Source: Qipengyuania pacifica (GTDB lineage: Bacteria; Pseudomonadota; Alphaproteobacteria; Sphingomonadales; Sphingomonadaceae). From it: 64,000 nt of DNA. The stretch lies in the NCBI RefSeq assembly GCF_019857205.1, contig NZ_JAHWXO010000008.1:98415-162414 (forward strand). Direction: 5' to 3'. Shown here in pieces: positions 54,790 to 63,225 of the stretch. Numbering within the stretch: the first letter of the stretch is position 1; the number at the start of each line of letters is the position of its first letter. Below the pieces are notes generated by a model. That model saw only the letters and a list, made by a program, of their open reading frames with translations, did not search any database and was not told the origin of the DNA. The position numbers were made by a program, and so were the translations under genes.

Positions 54790-55794
54790 ATGGGCGGTAC
54801 GCTCGTTCTGGCGCTGATTGTTCTGGTCGCGATACTGTTCCTGATGATGGGCGTGCGCGTGGTGAAGCAGGGGTATGTCTACACGGTCGAGAGGTTGGGC
54901 AAATACACACTTGCCGCCGATCCCGGCCTGCATCTGATCATCCCCTTCATCGACCGCGTGGGGCACAAGATCAACATGATGGAACAGGTGCTCGACATTC
55001 CCGGGCAGGAGATCATCACCAAGGACAACGCCATGGTCGGCGTGGATGCGGTGGTGTTCTTTCAGGTACTGGACGCGGGGAAGGCCGCCTATGAAGTGTC
55101 GGGCCTGCACAATGCAATCCTGGCGCTGACGACCACCAATCTGCGCACGGTGATGGGTTCGATGGACCTAGACGAAACACTTTCGAAGCGCGACGAGATC
55201 AATGCCCGTCTGCTGAGCGTAGTGGATCATGCCACCTCGCCCTGGGGCATCAAGATCACCCGCGTCGAGATCAAGGACATCCGTCCGCCGATGGATATTT
55301 CCGAAGCCATGGCGCGCCAGATGAAGGCGGAACGGCTCAAGCGTGCGGAAATCCTCGAGGCGGAAGGCGACAAGACCAGTTCGATTCTTCGCGCAGAAGG
55401 CCGCAAGCAGTCGGCCATCCTCGAGGCGGAAGGCAAGCGCGAGGCACAGTTCCGCGATGCCGAGGCCCGCGAACGCGCAGCCGAAGCCGAAGCGCGCGCA
55501 ACCGAGATGGTGTCGAACGCGATCGCATCGTCGGGCAATCAGGCGATCAATTACTTCGTCGCCCAGGAATATACCAAGGCGGTCGGCAAGTTCGCCGATA
55601 GTCCCAATGCCAAGACGATCCTGTTTCCCGTCGAGGCGACCCAGCTCATCGGCTCGCTCGGCGGGATCGGTGAACTGATGCGGGGCGCCTTCGACAAGGC
55701 GGAGGGACCGGCCGACACGGGCACACCGATCGCCGAACCGCGCGACCGCGCCCCGGTACGCCGGCCCAGCGTTCCCCCGTCCAGGAACGGATAG
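54790..55794 (+). CDS. SPFH/band 7 (stomatin-like, QmcA) protein
   Basis: Membrane-anchored prohibitin-like scaffold of 334 residues: an N-terminal hairpin/helix (about 3-22), the band 7 domain (VKQGYVYTVERLGKY, then IKDIRPPMDISEAMARQMKAERLKRAEILEAEGDK), and a coiled coil (about 180-250, AEGRKQSAILEAEGKREAQFRDAEARERAAEAEARA). Ribosome site GAGGAGGG. Directly followed by an NfeD gene, the classic SPFH-NfeD pair for membrane microdomain organisation. Confidence 0.95.
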   Translation: MGGTLVLALIVLVAILFLMMGVRVVKQGYVYTVERLGKYTLAADPGLHLIIPFIDRVGHKINMMEQVLDIPGQEIITKDNAMVGVDAVVFFQVLDAGKAAYEVSGLHNAILALTTTNLRTVMGSMDLDETLSKRDEINARLLSVVDHATSPWGIKITRVEIKDIRPPMDISEAMARQMKAERLKRAEILEAEGDKTSSILRAEGRKQSAILEAEGKREAQFRDAEARERAAEAEARATEMVSNAIASSGNQAINYFVAQEYTKAVGKFADSPNAKTILFPVEATQLIGSLGGIGELMRGAFDKAEGPADTGTPIAEPRDRAPVRRPSVPPSRNG

Positions 55795-55804
55795 AGGCGG
55801 GGCC

Positions 55805-56272
55805 ATGGACGGCATCGAAACATACTGGATATGGCTGATCGTGGGACTGGCCCTGGCCGCGCTCGAGATGATCGTGCCCGGGGTCTATCTGATCTGGATG
55901 GCGATGGCGGCACTGGCGATCGCCGCGCTGGCTTTCGTTTCCGGGCCGCCGCTCGCGATGCAGATCATCGCCTGGGTATCGCTGTCGCTGATCTTTGCCT
56001 TTTCCGCCAAGCGCTGGCTGCGCGATCGGCCCATCATCTCCTCCGACCCGCTGCTGAACAATCGGACCGGCAGGCTGGTGGGGGAAACCGCACTGGTGAC
56101 GAAAGTGATCGAAAGCGGCTCGGGCCGGGTCAAGGTGGGAGACGGCGAATGGAACGCGCGCGGCAGCGATGCCGATATCGGCACGCGCGTACGCATCATC
56201 GGGAGCAGGGGCTCGGATCTGCTGGTGGAGCCGGTCGCCTTGCTCGACGGCAGCGCGGCGAAAGACGCCTGA
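55805..56272 (+). CDS. NfeD family membrane protein
   Basis: A 155-residue protein with an N-terminal membrane part (about 10-60: WIWLIVGLALAALEMIVPGVYLIWMAMAALAIAAL) and a C-terminal OB-fold (RTGRLVGETALVTKVIESGSGRVKVGDGEWNARG). It is the short NfeD1b-type partner of SPFH proteins. 10 bases after the band 7 gene, one operon. Confidence 0.93.
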   Translation: MDGIETYWIWLIVGLALAALEMIVPGVYLIWMAMAALAIAALAFVSGPPLAMQIIAWVSLSLIFAFSAKRWLRDRPIISSDPLLNNRTGRLVGETALVTKVIESGSGRVKVGDGEWNARGSDADIGTRVRIIGSRGSDLLVEPVALLDGSAAKDA

Positions 56273-56273
56273 T

Positions 56274-57224
56274 CTAGACGCTCGCCCGTTCGTTGAAGCG
56301 GCCGTGCTTGCGGTACTGCACCATCCATTTGTCGAGGAACAGGCTTAGCGGCCGCGGCGAAATGCCGAACTTGTCGAAGCCGGGGTGGTCGCCCGAAACG
56401 ACATTGCCGGATTTCAACAGTTCCCACTGGTCGCTCCCCATAGGAGTGCCGGGCAGGGCCGCGAAAATCGCCGAAATCGCATCGGGCATCGGCAGGAAGC
56501 TGCGATCGCGGTATTGCGCCTCTGCGATCGCGCGATTGATGTCCATCATGGAAAGCTGTTCCGGACCGCCGAGCTCGTAGATCTTGCCGCCGAAAACATC
56601 GGGTTGCTCGAGCGCACGGACGGCGGCTTCGGCCACGTCGTCCACATAGACCGGCTGCAGTTTGGCATCCGGAGCGAAAACGGGCAGCACCGGAAGGTTC
56701 GAAATCAGACCTGCAAACATGTTGATGAACTTGTCGTCCTTGCCGAACACGATGCTGGGGCGAAGGATGGTCGCTTTCGGAAAGGCCGCAAGAACCTGTT
56801 TTTCGCCCAGCCGCTTGGCTGCTGCATATTCGATTTCGGCATCTTCGTCCGGTTCGGGCGCAATCGCGCTGACATGTACGAAGGCGCGGGCGCCTGTGCT
56901 TGCGGCGGCTTCGGCCATCCAGCCTGGCGCATCGCCCATCAGGCGGCGCAGATTGCCATCGAACGCACCGATCAGGTTCACGACCGCGTCGGCCCCGGAG
57001 ATGCTACGCTCTACTGACGTGCGATCTGCCGCATTGCAGCGCGCAAACTGGATCTGGCCGAGATTGGCGAGGGGCTTCAGCTTGAAAGCCTTGTCGGGAT
57101 TACGACTGGCGATGCGGACGCGCGCGCCACGTTCGAGCAGGGCCTGGGCAACGTAATTGCCGAGAAAACCGCTGCCACCCATCAGCACTACCAGCTTGCC
57201 GTTCAACGCGCCGCTTTTCGCCAT
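56274..57224 (-). CDS. NDUFA9-like NAD(P)-binding protein
   Basis: Extended/atypical SDR of 316 residues of the NDUFA9 type, an accessory subunit of mitochondrial complex I whose alphaproteobacterial relatives associate with quinone or NAD(P) metabolism. The Rossmann GGSGFLGNYVAQALLERGARV motif, the INRA variable site and the VNLIGAF strand are visible. The catalytic Tyr/Lys of classical SDRs is not clear. Convergent with nfeD; one base between stops. Start ATG 57224. Confidence 0.88.
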   Translation of the reverse strand: MAKSGALNGKLVVLMGGSGFLGNYVAQALLERGARVRIASRNPDKAFKLKPLANLGQIQFARCNAADRTSVERSISGADAVVNLIGAFDGNLRRLMGDAPGWMAEAAASTGARAFVHVSAIAPEPDEDAEIEYAAAKRLGEKQVLAAFPKATILRPSIVFGKDDKFINMFAGLISNLPVLPVFAPDAKLQPVYVDDVAEAAVRALEQPDVFGGKIYELGGPEQLSMMDINRAIAEAQYRDRSFLPMPDAISAIFAALPGTPMGSDQWELLKSGNVVSGDHPGFDKFGISPRPLSLFLDKWMVQYRKHGRFNERASV

Positions 57225-57398
57225 GGTATTCGCCTGTATCCTCGAAGGTGGAATCGTTGCTGCGCCCCTAGCCCCAACCTTCGCTGTGCCGCAAGCGTTC
57301 CGACATGTGCGAAAGCCATTGACAGAGGAGGGCGCCCTTCGCTAGTGGCCCGCGCCTACCCGCAGCCGTGCTTCGAAGACCGGCTTTGCGACAAGTGT

Positions 57399-57485
57399 GC
57401 CCAGATGGCGGAATTGGTAGACGCACCGTCTTCAGGTGGCGGCGCTCGCAAGGGCGTGGAGGTTCGAGTCCTCTTCTGGGCACCA
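57399..57485 (+). tRNA. tRNA-Leu(CAG)
   Basis: An 87-base tRNA with encoded CCA. GCCCAGA pairs with TCTGGGC in the acceptor, the D-arm has GGAATTGGTAGACGC, and the anticodon loop TTCAGGT has CAG at its centre with stem CCGTC/GGCGG. A long variable arm follows, typical of Leu, and the T-loop GGTTCGAGTCC is intact. The integrase gene lies 165 bases downstream, so its 3' end is the likely attachment site of the element. Confidence 0.97.
57460..57485 (+). other. Probable integration site (attL) in tRNA-Leu 3' end
   Basis: P4-type integrases commonly recombine in the T-arm/acceptor end of a tRNA, and an integrase gene with the same orientation follows. I found no second copy of this sequence in the window, so the far end (attR) is outside it. 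Confidence 0.5.
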
Positions 57486-57650
57486 TTTGTTCTTCTCACG
57501 TTCTCCCAAATAATCTATAAAACCCGCAGAAATCCTAGGGATTTGGCCCTTGGATCGTTCCGGATCGTCCCGCCTGTTCTCGGGGGTTCCAGACACTTTT
57601 GTGGGCCTTTTGAGGCCGTTTCGCAAAGGCCCAGATGAAAAGGCCCCCAC

Positions 57651-58874
57651 ATGCCGCTGACAGATACTCGCCTCCGCGCTCTCAAGCCCAAGGACAAACC
57701 GTACAAGGTAACCGATGAGCGCGGCCTATATGTCGAGGTCACGCCGACCGGCAGCAAGCTTTGGCGATTCCGATACCGGATCGGTGGTGCGCAAAAGAAG
57801 CTCTGCATCGGCAGCTATCCTGACATCAGCCTCAAGCAAGCCCGAGACGCAGCCTACGAGGCACGACGAGCTGTTGCTTCTGGGGGCGACCCGGCCTTTG
57901 AGAAGCGGAAGCGGAAAATCCGCGCCGAGTTCCTTTCTGCACAGACGTTCGAGGCAGTCGCGCGTGAATATATCGAGCAGATGATGGTCCAGAATGGCCG
58001 CGCCGATGGCACGATCGTCAAGGCCAATTATTTCCTCGACAAGCTTGCGCCTGCCATCGGTAACCGACCCATCCACGAGATCGAGCCGTTCGAAGTCCTG
58101 GCTCCTCTGAAACGACTGGAAGCCACTGGTAAGCACGAGACTGCGAAGAAATGCCGCTCGTTCGCAGGCCGCGTGTTTCGTTACGGTGTCGCTACCACCC
58201 GCTGCAAATCCGATCCGACCAGTATGCTGAAGGGCGCTCTCGTAACGCCGAGAGCCACGCATTATGCAGCAATCCTCGAGCCCACCGAGCTAGGCGGGCT
58301 GCTGCGCGCAATCGACGACTTCACTGGCTACATGGTGACCAAGTTTGCTTTGCAGATCGCGCCGCATGTGTTCGTACGTCCCGGCGAACTCCGCCACGCC
58401 GAATGGCATGAGATCGACCTGGTCGATGGGGTCTGGAAGATCCCTGCCGGTAAAATGAAAGCGCGCCGAGCGCATGCCGTCCCGCTGTCCAAGCAAGTTA
58501 GAGGTTATCTCACAGACCTGGCCGAGATGCTCGGCCGCGAAGGATATGTCTTCCCGTCTGCGCGCAGCTCCAAGCGTCCCATGAGTGAAAACACGCTCAA
58601 TGCCGCATTTCGTCGCATGGGATATTCGAAGGAAGAAGTCACCGCGCATGGACTCCGGGCGACAGCATCGACATTCCTGAACGAGTCGGGCCTTTGGAAT
58701 CCCGATGCGATCGAGCGTGCCCTGGCACATGGCGACAGCAATGTTGTGCGTGGCATCTACCATCGCGGCAAACATTGGGAAGAGCGCGTGCGCATGGCTC
58801 AATGGTGGAGCGACTACCTCGATGAGCTCCGGACAGGAGGAAAGGTCATCATGGGAAAGTTTGCGAATGGTTGA
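57651..58874 (+). CDS. P4-type tyrosine integrase
   Basis: Site-specific recombinase of 407 residues with the DUF4102 N-terminal domain (LTDTRLRALKPKDKPYKVTDERGLYVEVTPTGSKLWRFRYR) and catalytic core. Catalytic residues: R243 (FVRPGELRHAEW), H333-G-L-R336, H360 (LAHGD) and Y370 (RGIYHR). All are in place, so it appears functional. It is the first gene after the tRNA-Leu and points away from it. Confidence 0.96.
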   Translation: MPLTDTRLRALKPKDKPYKVTDERGLYVEVTPTGSKLWRFRYRIGGAQKKLCIGSYPDISLKQARDAAYEARRAVASGGDPAFEKRKRKIRAEFLSAQTFEAVAREYIEQMMVQNGRADGTIVKANYFLDKLAPAIGNRPIHEIEPFEVLAPLKRLEATGKHETAKKCRSFAGRVFRYGVATTRCKSDPTSMLKGALVTPRATHYAAILEPTELGGLLRAIDDFTGYMVTKFALQIAPHVFVRPGELRHAEWHEIDLVDGVWKIPAGKMKARRAHAVPLSKQVRGYLTDLAEMLGREGYVFPSARSSKRPMSENTLNAAFRRMGYSKEEVTAHGLRATASTFLNESGLWNPDAIERALAHGDSNVVRGIYHRGKHWEERVRMAQWWSDYLDELRTGGKVIMGKFANG

Positions 58875-59010
58875 TCGGAAGAACGAATTTCTTCTCAGCC
58901 AGTGCAGGATTGAAGGCTCAGGACGAGCCCTATCAGGGACACTGACGCGAGCAAGGCGAACTCAATTCTGATGCCCCAGACTTTAAGCCACTTCCGCATC
59001 GTGCTGAGCC

Positions 59011-59205
59011 TCAGTTCGCAGAGCTTTGGCAGCTAAGCTGATCGAACCGTTCAGCAACAGTCTTCCACGTTGCTATGCCTGCCTCGTCCCCTTCGTTGGA
59101 AAGTCGCTGGATCTGCTTTGCGATAAACGCGGCTCCCTCTTCGCCATGGTTCTTTTCGACCCAAAGTGCAACGGCCCACAATTCTTGATCGCGGTTCAGC
59201 ACCAT
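59011..59205 (-). CDS. DUF6961-like small protein
   Basis: A 64-residue protein beginning MVLNRDQELWAVALWVEKNHGEEGAAFIAKQI and continuing LSNEGDEAGIATWKTVAERFDQL. This pattern matches the small DUF6961-type proteins on sphingomonad plasmids and integrative elements; function unknown. Its start overlaps the thermonuclease gene end by 10 bases, so the two are coupled on the minus strand. Confidence 0.78.
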   Translation of the reverse strand: MVLNRDQELWAVALWVEKNHGEEGAAFIAKQIQRLSNEGDEAGIATWKTVAERFDQLSCQSSAN

Positions 59206-59747
59206 GGTTCACGTCGCCCGGTCCAGGTCCGCGCCAGCCCTTCGCTGACCAACTGATCGCCAAGCGAGCGGCCGCCGCGCGTTACGACCCGCAGTTTACG
59301 ACCGTACTGATCCTCATCTCTGCTTCCGATGGTCCTCAGTTCAAAGGGTCCGCCATTGAGCAATTCGACAAGGCGATGCGTCGCGCGCATGCCGAGTTGG
59401 TATTCATAATCGCAACGAGGCTCGCTGATCTCTGGTGTATCGATGTCAGCAATGCGGATCTTTACGCCATCAAGCCAGAAGGTATCTCCATCCACGACGC
59501 ATGTGCGCCGGACGGATCCGCAAATGTCGAATTGTGGGAAGCTCGCTTGCTGGAATAAAGTTTGAGGCTGCTGATCGTCGTTAGCAATGCTGGCATCATG
59601 GACTGGCCAGGTGAGTGCCAGCATCCCTCCAGCAAATACGATCGCGAATGCTCCCAATCCCAACGCGATCTCCTTTCTCAGCTTCCGGCGCTTCTGTGCC
59701 TTCAACGACTTGCGAAAATCGAACGGCTCACCGGGGGTCTCATTCAC
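59196..59747 (-). CDS. Membrane-anchored thermonuclease (SNase-like)
   Basis: A 183-residue protein: a basic cytosolic start, one membrane helix (about 28-48), then a staphylococcal nuclease-like OB-fold (CVVDGDTFWLDGVKIRIADIDTPEI, R98 and D101/D103 region; EDQYGRKLRVVT). GTG start at 59747. Thermonucleases like this recur in conjugative or integrative elements near transglycosylases. Confidence 0.85.
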   Translation of the reverse strand: MNETPGEPFDFRKSLKAQKRRKLRKEIALGLGAFAIVFAGGMLALTWPVHDASIANDDQQPQTLFQQASFPQFDICGSVRRTCVVDGDTFWLDGVKIRIADIDTPEISEPRCDYEYQLGMRATHRLVELLNGGPFELRTIGSRDEDQYGRKLRVVTRGGRSLGDQLVSEGLARTWTGRREPWC

Positions 59748-59811
59748 TAGCGTTGTCCGTTTTCATTCCGGCACATGATTTCAGACAATAGCCGGAAATC
59801 AGGCAGTTTCG

Positions 59812-60396
59812 TCAATTGTACGTACCAATTGCTTGCCAACGTCCCAACACGGACCGGACATATTGCGGTGTTTCACCGTTGCTGGGAATGCCGCGTGATC
59901 GGGAGACGGCACCTGGGCCCGCATTGTAACCAGCCAAGGCCAGGTGGACCGCGTCGAACCGGTCCAACATATCGCGAAGATACCGGGCGCCACCGTCGAT
60001 CGATGCAAGAGGGTCATGACGGTTCCGGACGCCCAGTTCGCGCGCCGTGGCCGGCATAAGCTGCGCCAGCCCGGCAGCACCGGCTGGACTCACAGCCATC
60101 GGATTAAAGCGGGATTCAGCCCAGATAAGAGCACGAAGCAGGTTGGTCGGAAGCCCGTAACGGCGCTCAGCCTCGGCTATCGCCGCCATATACAGGCTTT
60201 CCCGATAGGATATGTTTGCTGGCTCGGCCTGGTAGATTGCAGGAAGATATTGCCTTGCCGGCTGCTGGTCCGTCTTCGGCGGAACGACCGCGTGTTCGAA
60301 CAAGGTGAAATCCTGGGCGCGGACTTGCTGAGAGGAGGTCGCGATCATTCCCAAACAGGCGACCGCTATCGCGGTCCGACGATTGAGGCGGGTCAT
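59812..60396 (-). CDS. Lytic transglycosylase (SLT domain)
   Basis: Exported murein transglycosylase of 194 residues. Signal peptide 1-27 (VRAQ), then the SLT domain with the catalytic Glu at E94 (ALIWAESRFNPMAVSPAGAAGLAQLMPATA) and the GYNAGPGAV substrate loop. Start at ATG 60396 gives a proper signal; an ATG 58 codons upstream is rejected. Such enzymes clear peptidoglycan for conjugation machinery. A LexA box lies 35 bases upstream of the start. Confidence 0.88.
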   Translation of the reverse strand: MTRLNRRTAIAVACLGMIATSSQQVRAQDFTLFEHAVVPPKTDQQPARQYLPAIYQAEPANISYRESLYMAAIAEAERRYGLPTNLLRALIWAESRFNPMAVSPAGAAGLAQLMPATARELGVRNRHDPLASIDGGARYLRDMLDRFDAVHLALAGYNAGPGAVSRSRGIPSNGETPQYVRSVLGRWQAIGTYN

Positions 60397-60430
60397 CTCG
60401 AGTGGTGCTCCATTGATTCGAATCGATATA

Positions 60431-60445
60431 GAACATAAGTAGAAC
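60431..60445 (-). promoter_or_regulatory. LexA (SOS) box upstream of transglycosylase gene
   Basis: GAAC at 60431 and 60442 separated by seven bases; on the minus strand this reads GTTC-N7-GTTC, the alphaproteobacterial LexA box. It lies 35 bases before the transglycosylase start. Confidence 0.7.
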
Positions 60446-60654
60446 ATATGCCTGTAGGAAATCGGGAATTGGATTTTGGGGCTTTCGACCAAGCAAAAAG
60501 CGACATCGGGAGGTGCGATGCACGGGATTCGCGCAGGCTGATCGCGCAACAGCGCTGACTGTGCCGGCATCTGAGCGAAGAGAGCCGCGATATGCGCGCA
60601 GGCGACCGAAATTCGCGCGAATCGTCGGAGGAAGCTGATCGTTCCTTCCTCTAT

Positions 60655-60669
60655 GTTCTCTAAATGTTC
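60655..60669 (+). promoter_or_regulatory. LexA (SOS) box upstream of HTH gene
   Basis: GTTC at 60655 and 60666 with seven bases between, the alphaproteobacterial LexA box, about 71 bases before the HTH gene start. Confidence 0.7.
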
Positions 60670-60740
60670 TTTTTGTTTTCCTACAGGCTTCCTTCGCGGT
60701 TAGCCGGAGAGTCGATCACTCTGGAGATAAGGATTCGTCG

Positions 60741-61232
60741 ATGACCAACATGGCGCTCTTTGCCGAACAACAGGTTCGCGCCGACCTCGCCCGGCTGCTT
60801 TTGGCCGCCGTCGAAGCCAGCGGCCGTGCCCGCTGCGACATCGCTCGCGACGCGCAGATCCATAAGGATGCCCTGCGCCGTGTTCTTGCGGGCGAACGCT
60901 CGGCCAGCCTCGGCGAAGCCTTGCGCATTCTTGCCGCGAGCGGCGTCGCGCCGCACGCACACCTGCTCCTGTTCCTCGTCAGCGGCGGCGATCACGCGAT
61001 TGCGTGGCTGCAATCGGACCTCGCGCAATTCTTCGAGGACTTTTCCGGCGAACTGCCTTCAGCGCTCGAGCGTGTCTTGGGCAACCAGGTTCACGATGTG
61101 AAGCCGCGCTGGGCCAAGGGGACCGCGCACCGCGTCGCCCGCTTGCTCTCCGACCACATCGACGAGCTCGAACGCAAGGATGCGCTGCTTGGCGATGTCT
61201 TTGCCGGTGCCGAGGGAGGCCATCGTGGGTGA
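60741..61232 (+). CDS. Helix-turn-helix protein of the element
   Basis: A 163-residue protein with an N-terminal HTH-like region (about 15-70: VRADLARLLLAAVEASGRARCDIARDAQIHKDALRRVLAGERSASLGEALRILAASGV) similar to XRE folds, and a helical C-terminal part of unknown fold. ATG 60741 follows GGAGATAAGG. Its end overlaps the start of the AlpA-like gene by 8 bases. Likely a control gene of the element. Confidence 0.75.
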   Translation: MTNMALFAEQQVRADLARLLLAAVEASGRARCDIARDAQIHKDALRRVLAGERSASLGEALRILAASGVAPHAHLLLFLVSGGDHAIAWLQSDLAQFFEDFSGELPSALERVLGNQVHDVKPRWAKGTAHRVARLLSDHIDELERKDALLGDVFAGAEGGHRG

Positions 61233-61440
61233 AGAGATAGACAAAGGAGCGACCGAAACCCGGCGGGTGACGCGGCTCATTCGCCTGCCCGAAGTTCAGC
61301 ATCGCGTCGGGCTTGGCCGTTCGACAATCTATCGCTGGATGGCCGAGGGCAAGTTTCCGAAGCCCGTGCAGCTGGGTGGATATGCGGTCGCATGGGCAGA
61401 AGACGAAGTGGAGGCCTGGATTTCGGACCGCCTGAAGTGA
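61225..61440 (+). CDS. AlpA-family regulator
   Basis: A 71-residue winged-HTH protein with the AlpA pattern: RLIRLPEVQHRVGLGRSTIYRWMAEGKFPKPVQLGGYAVAWAEDEVEAWI. Start taken at GTG 61225, five bases after GAGGGAGG; earlier in-frame starts lie inside the preceding gene. AlpA proteins are activators of integrase or excision genes in P4-like and integrative elements. The last residues end before a 209-base stretch with no supported gene. Confidence 0.83.
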   Translation: MGEEIDKGATETRRVTRLIRLPEVQHRVGLGRSTIYRWMAEGKFPKPVQLGGYAVAWAEDEVEAWISDRLK

Positions 61441-61649
61441 CCGCTTATTGGTCTGGAGCTGACTGGTTGGAGGCGGACGTGCCATCGACAGGGGCAGTCA
61501 AAGGCATCCTTTGCGCGGTCGCCGGATCGAAGCAGTCGGCCCGATACCCTCGAGTATTGGGAGCGCTCGTCGCTGCAAGAACCGAGCTGATTTCGGAAGC
61601 CACCGGCGCCTATTAAGGAACATACAATATTGAGTAGGTCGAGCCGATC
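61441..61649. other. 209-base stretch without supported gene
   Basis: Nothing recognised. A short open frame overlaps it from within the AlpA-like gene, but its codon pattern looks accidental. Confidence 0.4.
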
Positions 61650-62208
61650 ATGACAAAGTGCATCGAACAAGATTTCCCGTGTCAAAATCAAGAGTACGAT
61701 GCGTTCGATCAAATAGCGCTCTTAGAACTAAGCCAGCCAATTTCTGCCCATGAGTTGGTGAACGAGAGCGCATTTTGTGCGGAACTGCCGGTCGACGACG
61801 AACTTCGTATTGGGAACATAACGTACAAGCTCTATCTTAAATTCCTCCGTGGTCAGACAGGCCTCTATCACCTGTGGGTAGACTATGACGCCTGCGACGA
61901 CCATGGCAATTACACGATGTTATGCGTGTATGTCGGGAAAGGGTTTGCTGAGCTTCGCGTTGATAGCCACGTCAAAAAAATGGCCGAAGAATGCCCAGCT
62001 ATACGTGACATTCACCAGCATGGAGAATCGTCTCTCTAAGTACTACGAGCAATTGTTTCTCGATGTGTACGATTTCGAATTAAACAACATTGAGAATTCT
62101 GGCGCAGAACATCTGTTTGCGGTTTGGGATGAGGAACGCCATCACTTGGAAACGCACTTGAATGAGGTTTCCAATCTGAGCAAAATTCAAAGTTTCGACG
62201 ACTGGTAA
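61650..62208 (+). pseudogene. GIY-YIG-like nuclease gene with frameshift at A7
   Basis: Two overlapping frames (61650-62039, then the +1 frame to 62208) form one protein if one A of the seven-A run 61974-61980 is removed. The joined product (about 186 residues) shows GLY (71-73), YVG (94-96), R103, H107, then E134 and N146, the order of GIY-YIG motifs, with SMENRLSKYYEQLFLDVY following. As read, the first frame ends ESSL without the Glu/Asn part. The insert between GLY and YVG is longer than usual. Candidate explanations: decay, phase variation, programmed slippage or a sequencing error. Lower GC content than its neighbours supports transfer. Confidence 0.55.
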
Positions 62209-62351
62209 GAAGTCGTAATCCGACCGGCCTCAGGTCGAACGAACTCCAGTCTACAGCCCACGCCGTTACCGGTCTGGACGTCTGGTGTTTTGGCGCAGAG
62301 CGGCGGCTATATTACACCCCAAAAGCGACCGCCGAGCACGAATATGGCCGC

Positions 62352-62660
62352 ATGATTCTTCAAGAGATCGCACACCTGCGTGGAGCAATGAGAGCTTCCG
62401 GATCAGATCGGCTTAAAGCCTTCGAATTGGACATCGGCAGCGTGTCCCCGCCAGATGGGCCTTTCAACGTTTTCCGCCAACGCAAAGCCAAAAGATGCGA
62501 AATTCCCCAAGTGACTGAGAGCTTCGCATTGCTTAGCGATGGCCTCTACGTTGCTCGGGATCTGAGCCACCTTTTCTGGATATCGCGCTGCTCGTACGAT
62601 TACCCACTCGGGTCCATTGTCTCCGACAAATCAGATGTTCGGATCGACGTTGGGATTTGA
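62352..62660 (+). CDS. Hypothetical fragment
   Basis: Putative 102-residue protein with no recognised family. The frame is open 150 bases further upstream, to the end of the GIY-YIG-like gene, without a start codon. It may therefore be the rest of a disrupted longer gene rather than an intact one. GC content low. Confidence 0.35.
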   Translation: MILQEIAHLRGAMRASGSDRLKAFELDIGSVSPPDGPFNVFRQRKAKRCEIPQVTESFALLSDGLYVARDLSHLFWISRCSYDYPLGSIVSDKSDVRIDVGI

Positions 62661-62871
62661 GTGAGTGGACATGATCTCGAAACCCTTCCTTTGGAGCCAT
62701 TGCTTGACAACTTGAACTGCAAAATCAAGTAGTTCCCAGTCGGTAACCTCAATGAGTTCATCTGAGGCCAGGGAAAACGGATCGACCGATTGCGCGTTTC
62801 TAAGGTCGATCAAGCCCCAACCGCCCAACTGCGGTTTCCAGCCTGTCAGCGTCCTTCCCATCGGCCAGAGG
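62631..62871 (-). pseudogene. Hypothetical gene truncated at 5' end by IS3 element
   Basis: Reads on the minus strand as at least 76 residues from an ATG at 62861 (MGRTLTGWKPQLGGWGLIDLRN), and the frame stays open up to the insertion point, giving EGHLWP before it. The true start was probably removed by the insertion at 62872. The family is not recognised. Confidence 0.5.
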
Positions 62872-62946
62872 TGACCTTCCCCCCGAAAAGTGGTCCGTTT
62901 TGAGAGTTAGGATTTCGGCTATTTACGGCTTGAAAGGGGCTGATGA

Positions 62947-63225
62947 ATGGCACGGAAGAGATACACGCCGGAACAGATTATCGGGATACTGCGTGAGGCC
63001 GAAGTTCGGCTCTCGCACGGAGAGAAGATCGGGGAGATCAGCCGATCGCTGGGGATTTCGGAGCAGAGTTACTATCGCTGGCGACGCGAGTACGGTGGGC
63101 TGAAGGTCAGCCAGGCTCGGCGATTGAAGGATCTCAAGAAGGAGAACCAGCGGCTCAGGAAGGCGGTGTCTGATCTTACGCTCGATGCGCTGATCCTGAA
63201 GGAGGTTGTCGAGGGAAAGTACTGA
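62947..63225 (+). CDS. IS3-family transposase OrfA
   Basis: DNA-binding part of the transposase, 92 residues: an HTH ([18 protein letters not shown], then [21 protein letters not shown]) and a leucine-zipper-like C-terminal helix ([19 protein letters not shown]). It ends VEGKY at 63225; the slippery site GGGAAAG lies at 63213-63219, giving the -1 frame of orfB. Confidence 0.95.
   Translation: MARKRYTPEQIIGILREAEVRLSHGEKIGEISRSLGISEQSYYRWRREYGGLKVSQARRLKDLKKENQRLRKAVSDLTLDALILKEVVEGKY
63213..63219 (+). other. Putative -1 programmed frameshift site GGGAAAG
   Basis: In the orfA frame it reads G-GGA-AAG, the canonical X-XXY-YYZ heptamer, just before the orfA stop at 63223-63225. Slipping joins orfA to the orfB frame (AAA, then GTA-CTG). 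Usual in IS3 elements, so a good call here. Confidence 0.65.

Larger units (their letters stand above)
60397..60740. other. 344-base divergent regulatory region
   Basis: No gene. It holds two outward-facing LexA boxes (60431-60445 and 60655-60669) and a 12-bp perfect inverted repeat, GCCTGTAGGAAA at 60450-60461 and its complement at 60677-60688. The middle (about 60470-60640) shows nothing I can name. Confidence 0.7.

Noticed and set aside
61392..61616. Small plus-strand frame after the AlpA-like gene
   Set aside because: Overlaps the AlpA-like gene in another frame, no family, no ribosome site.
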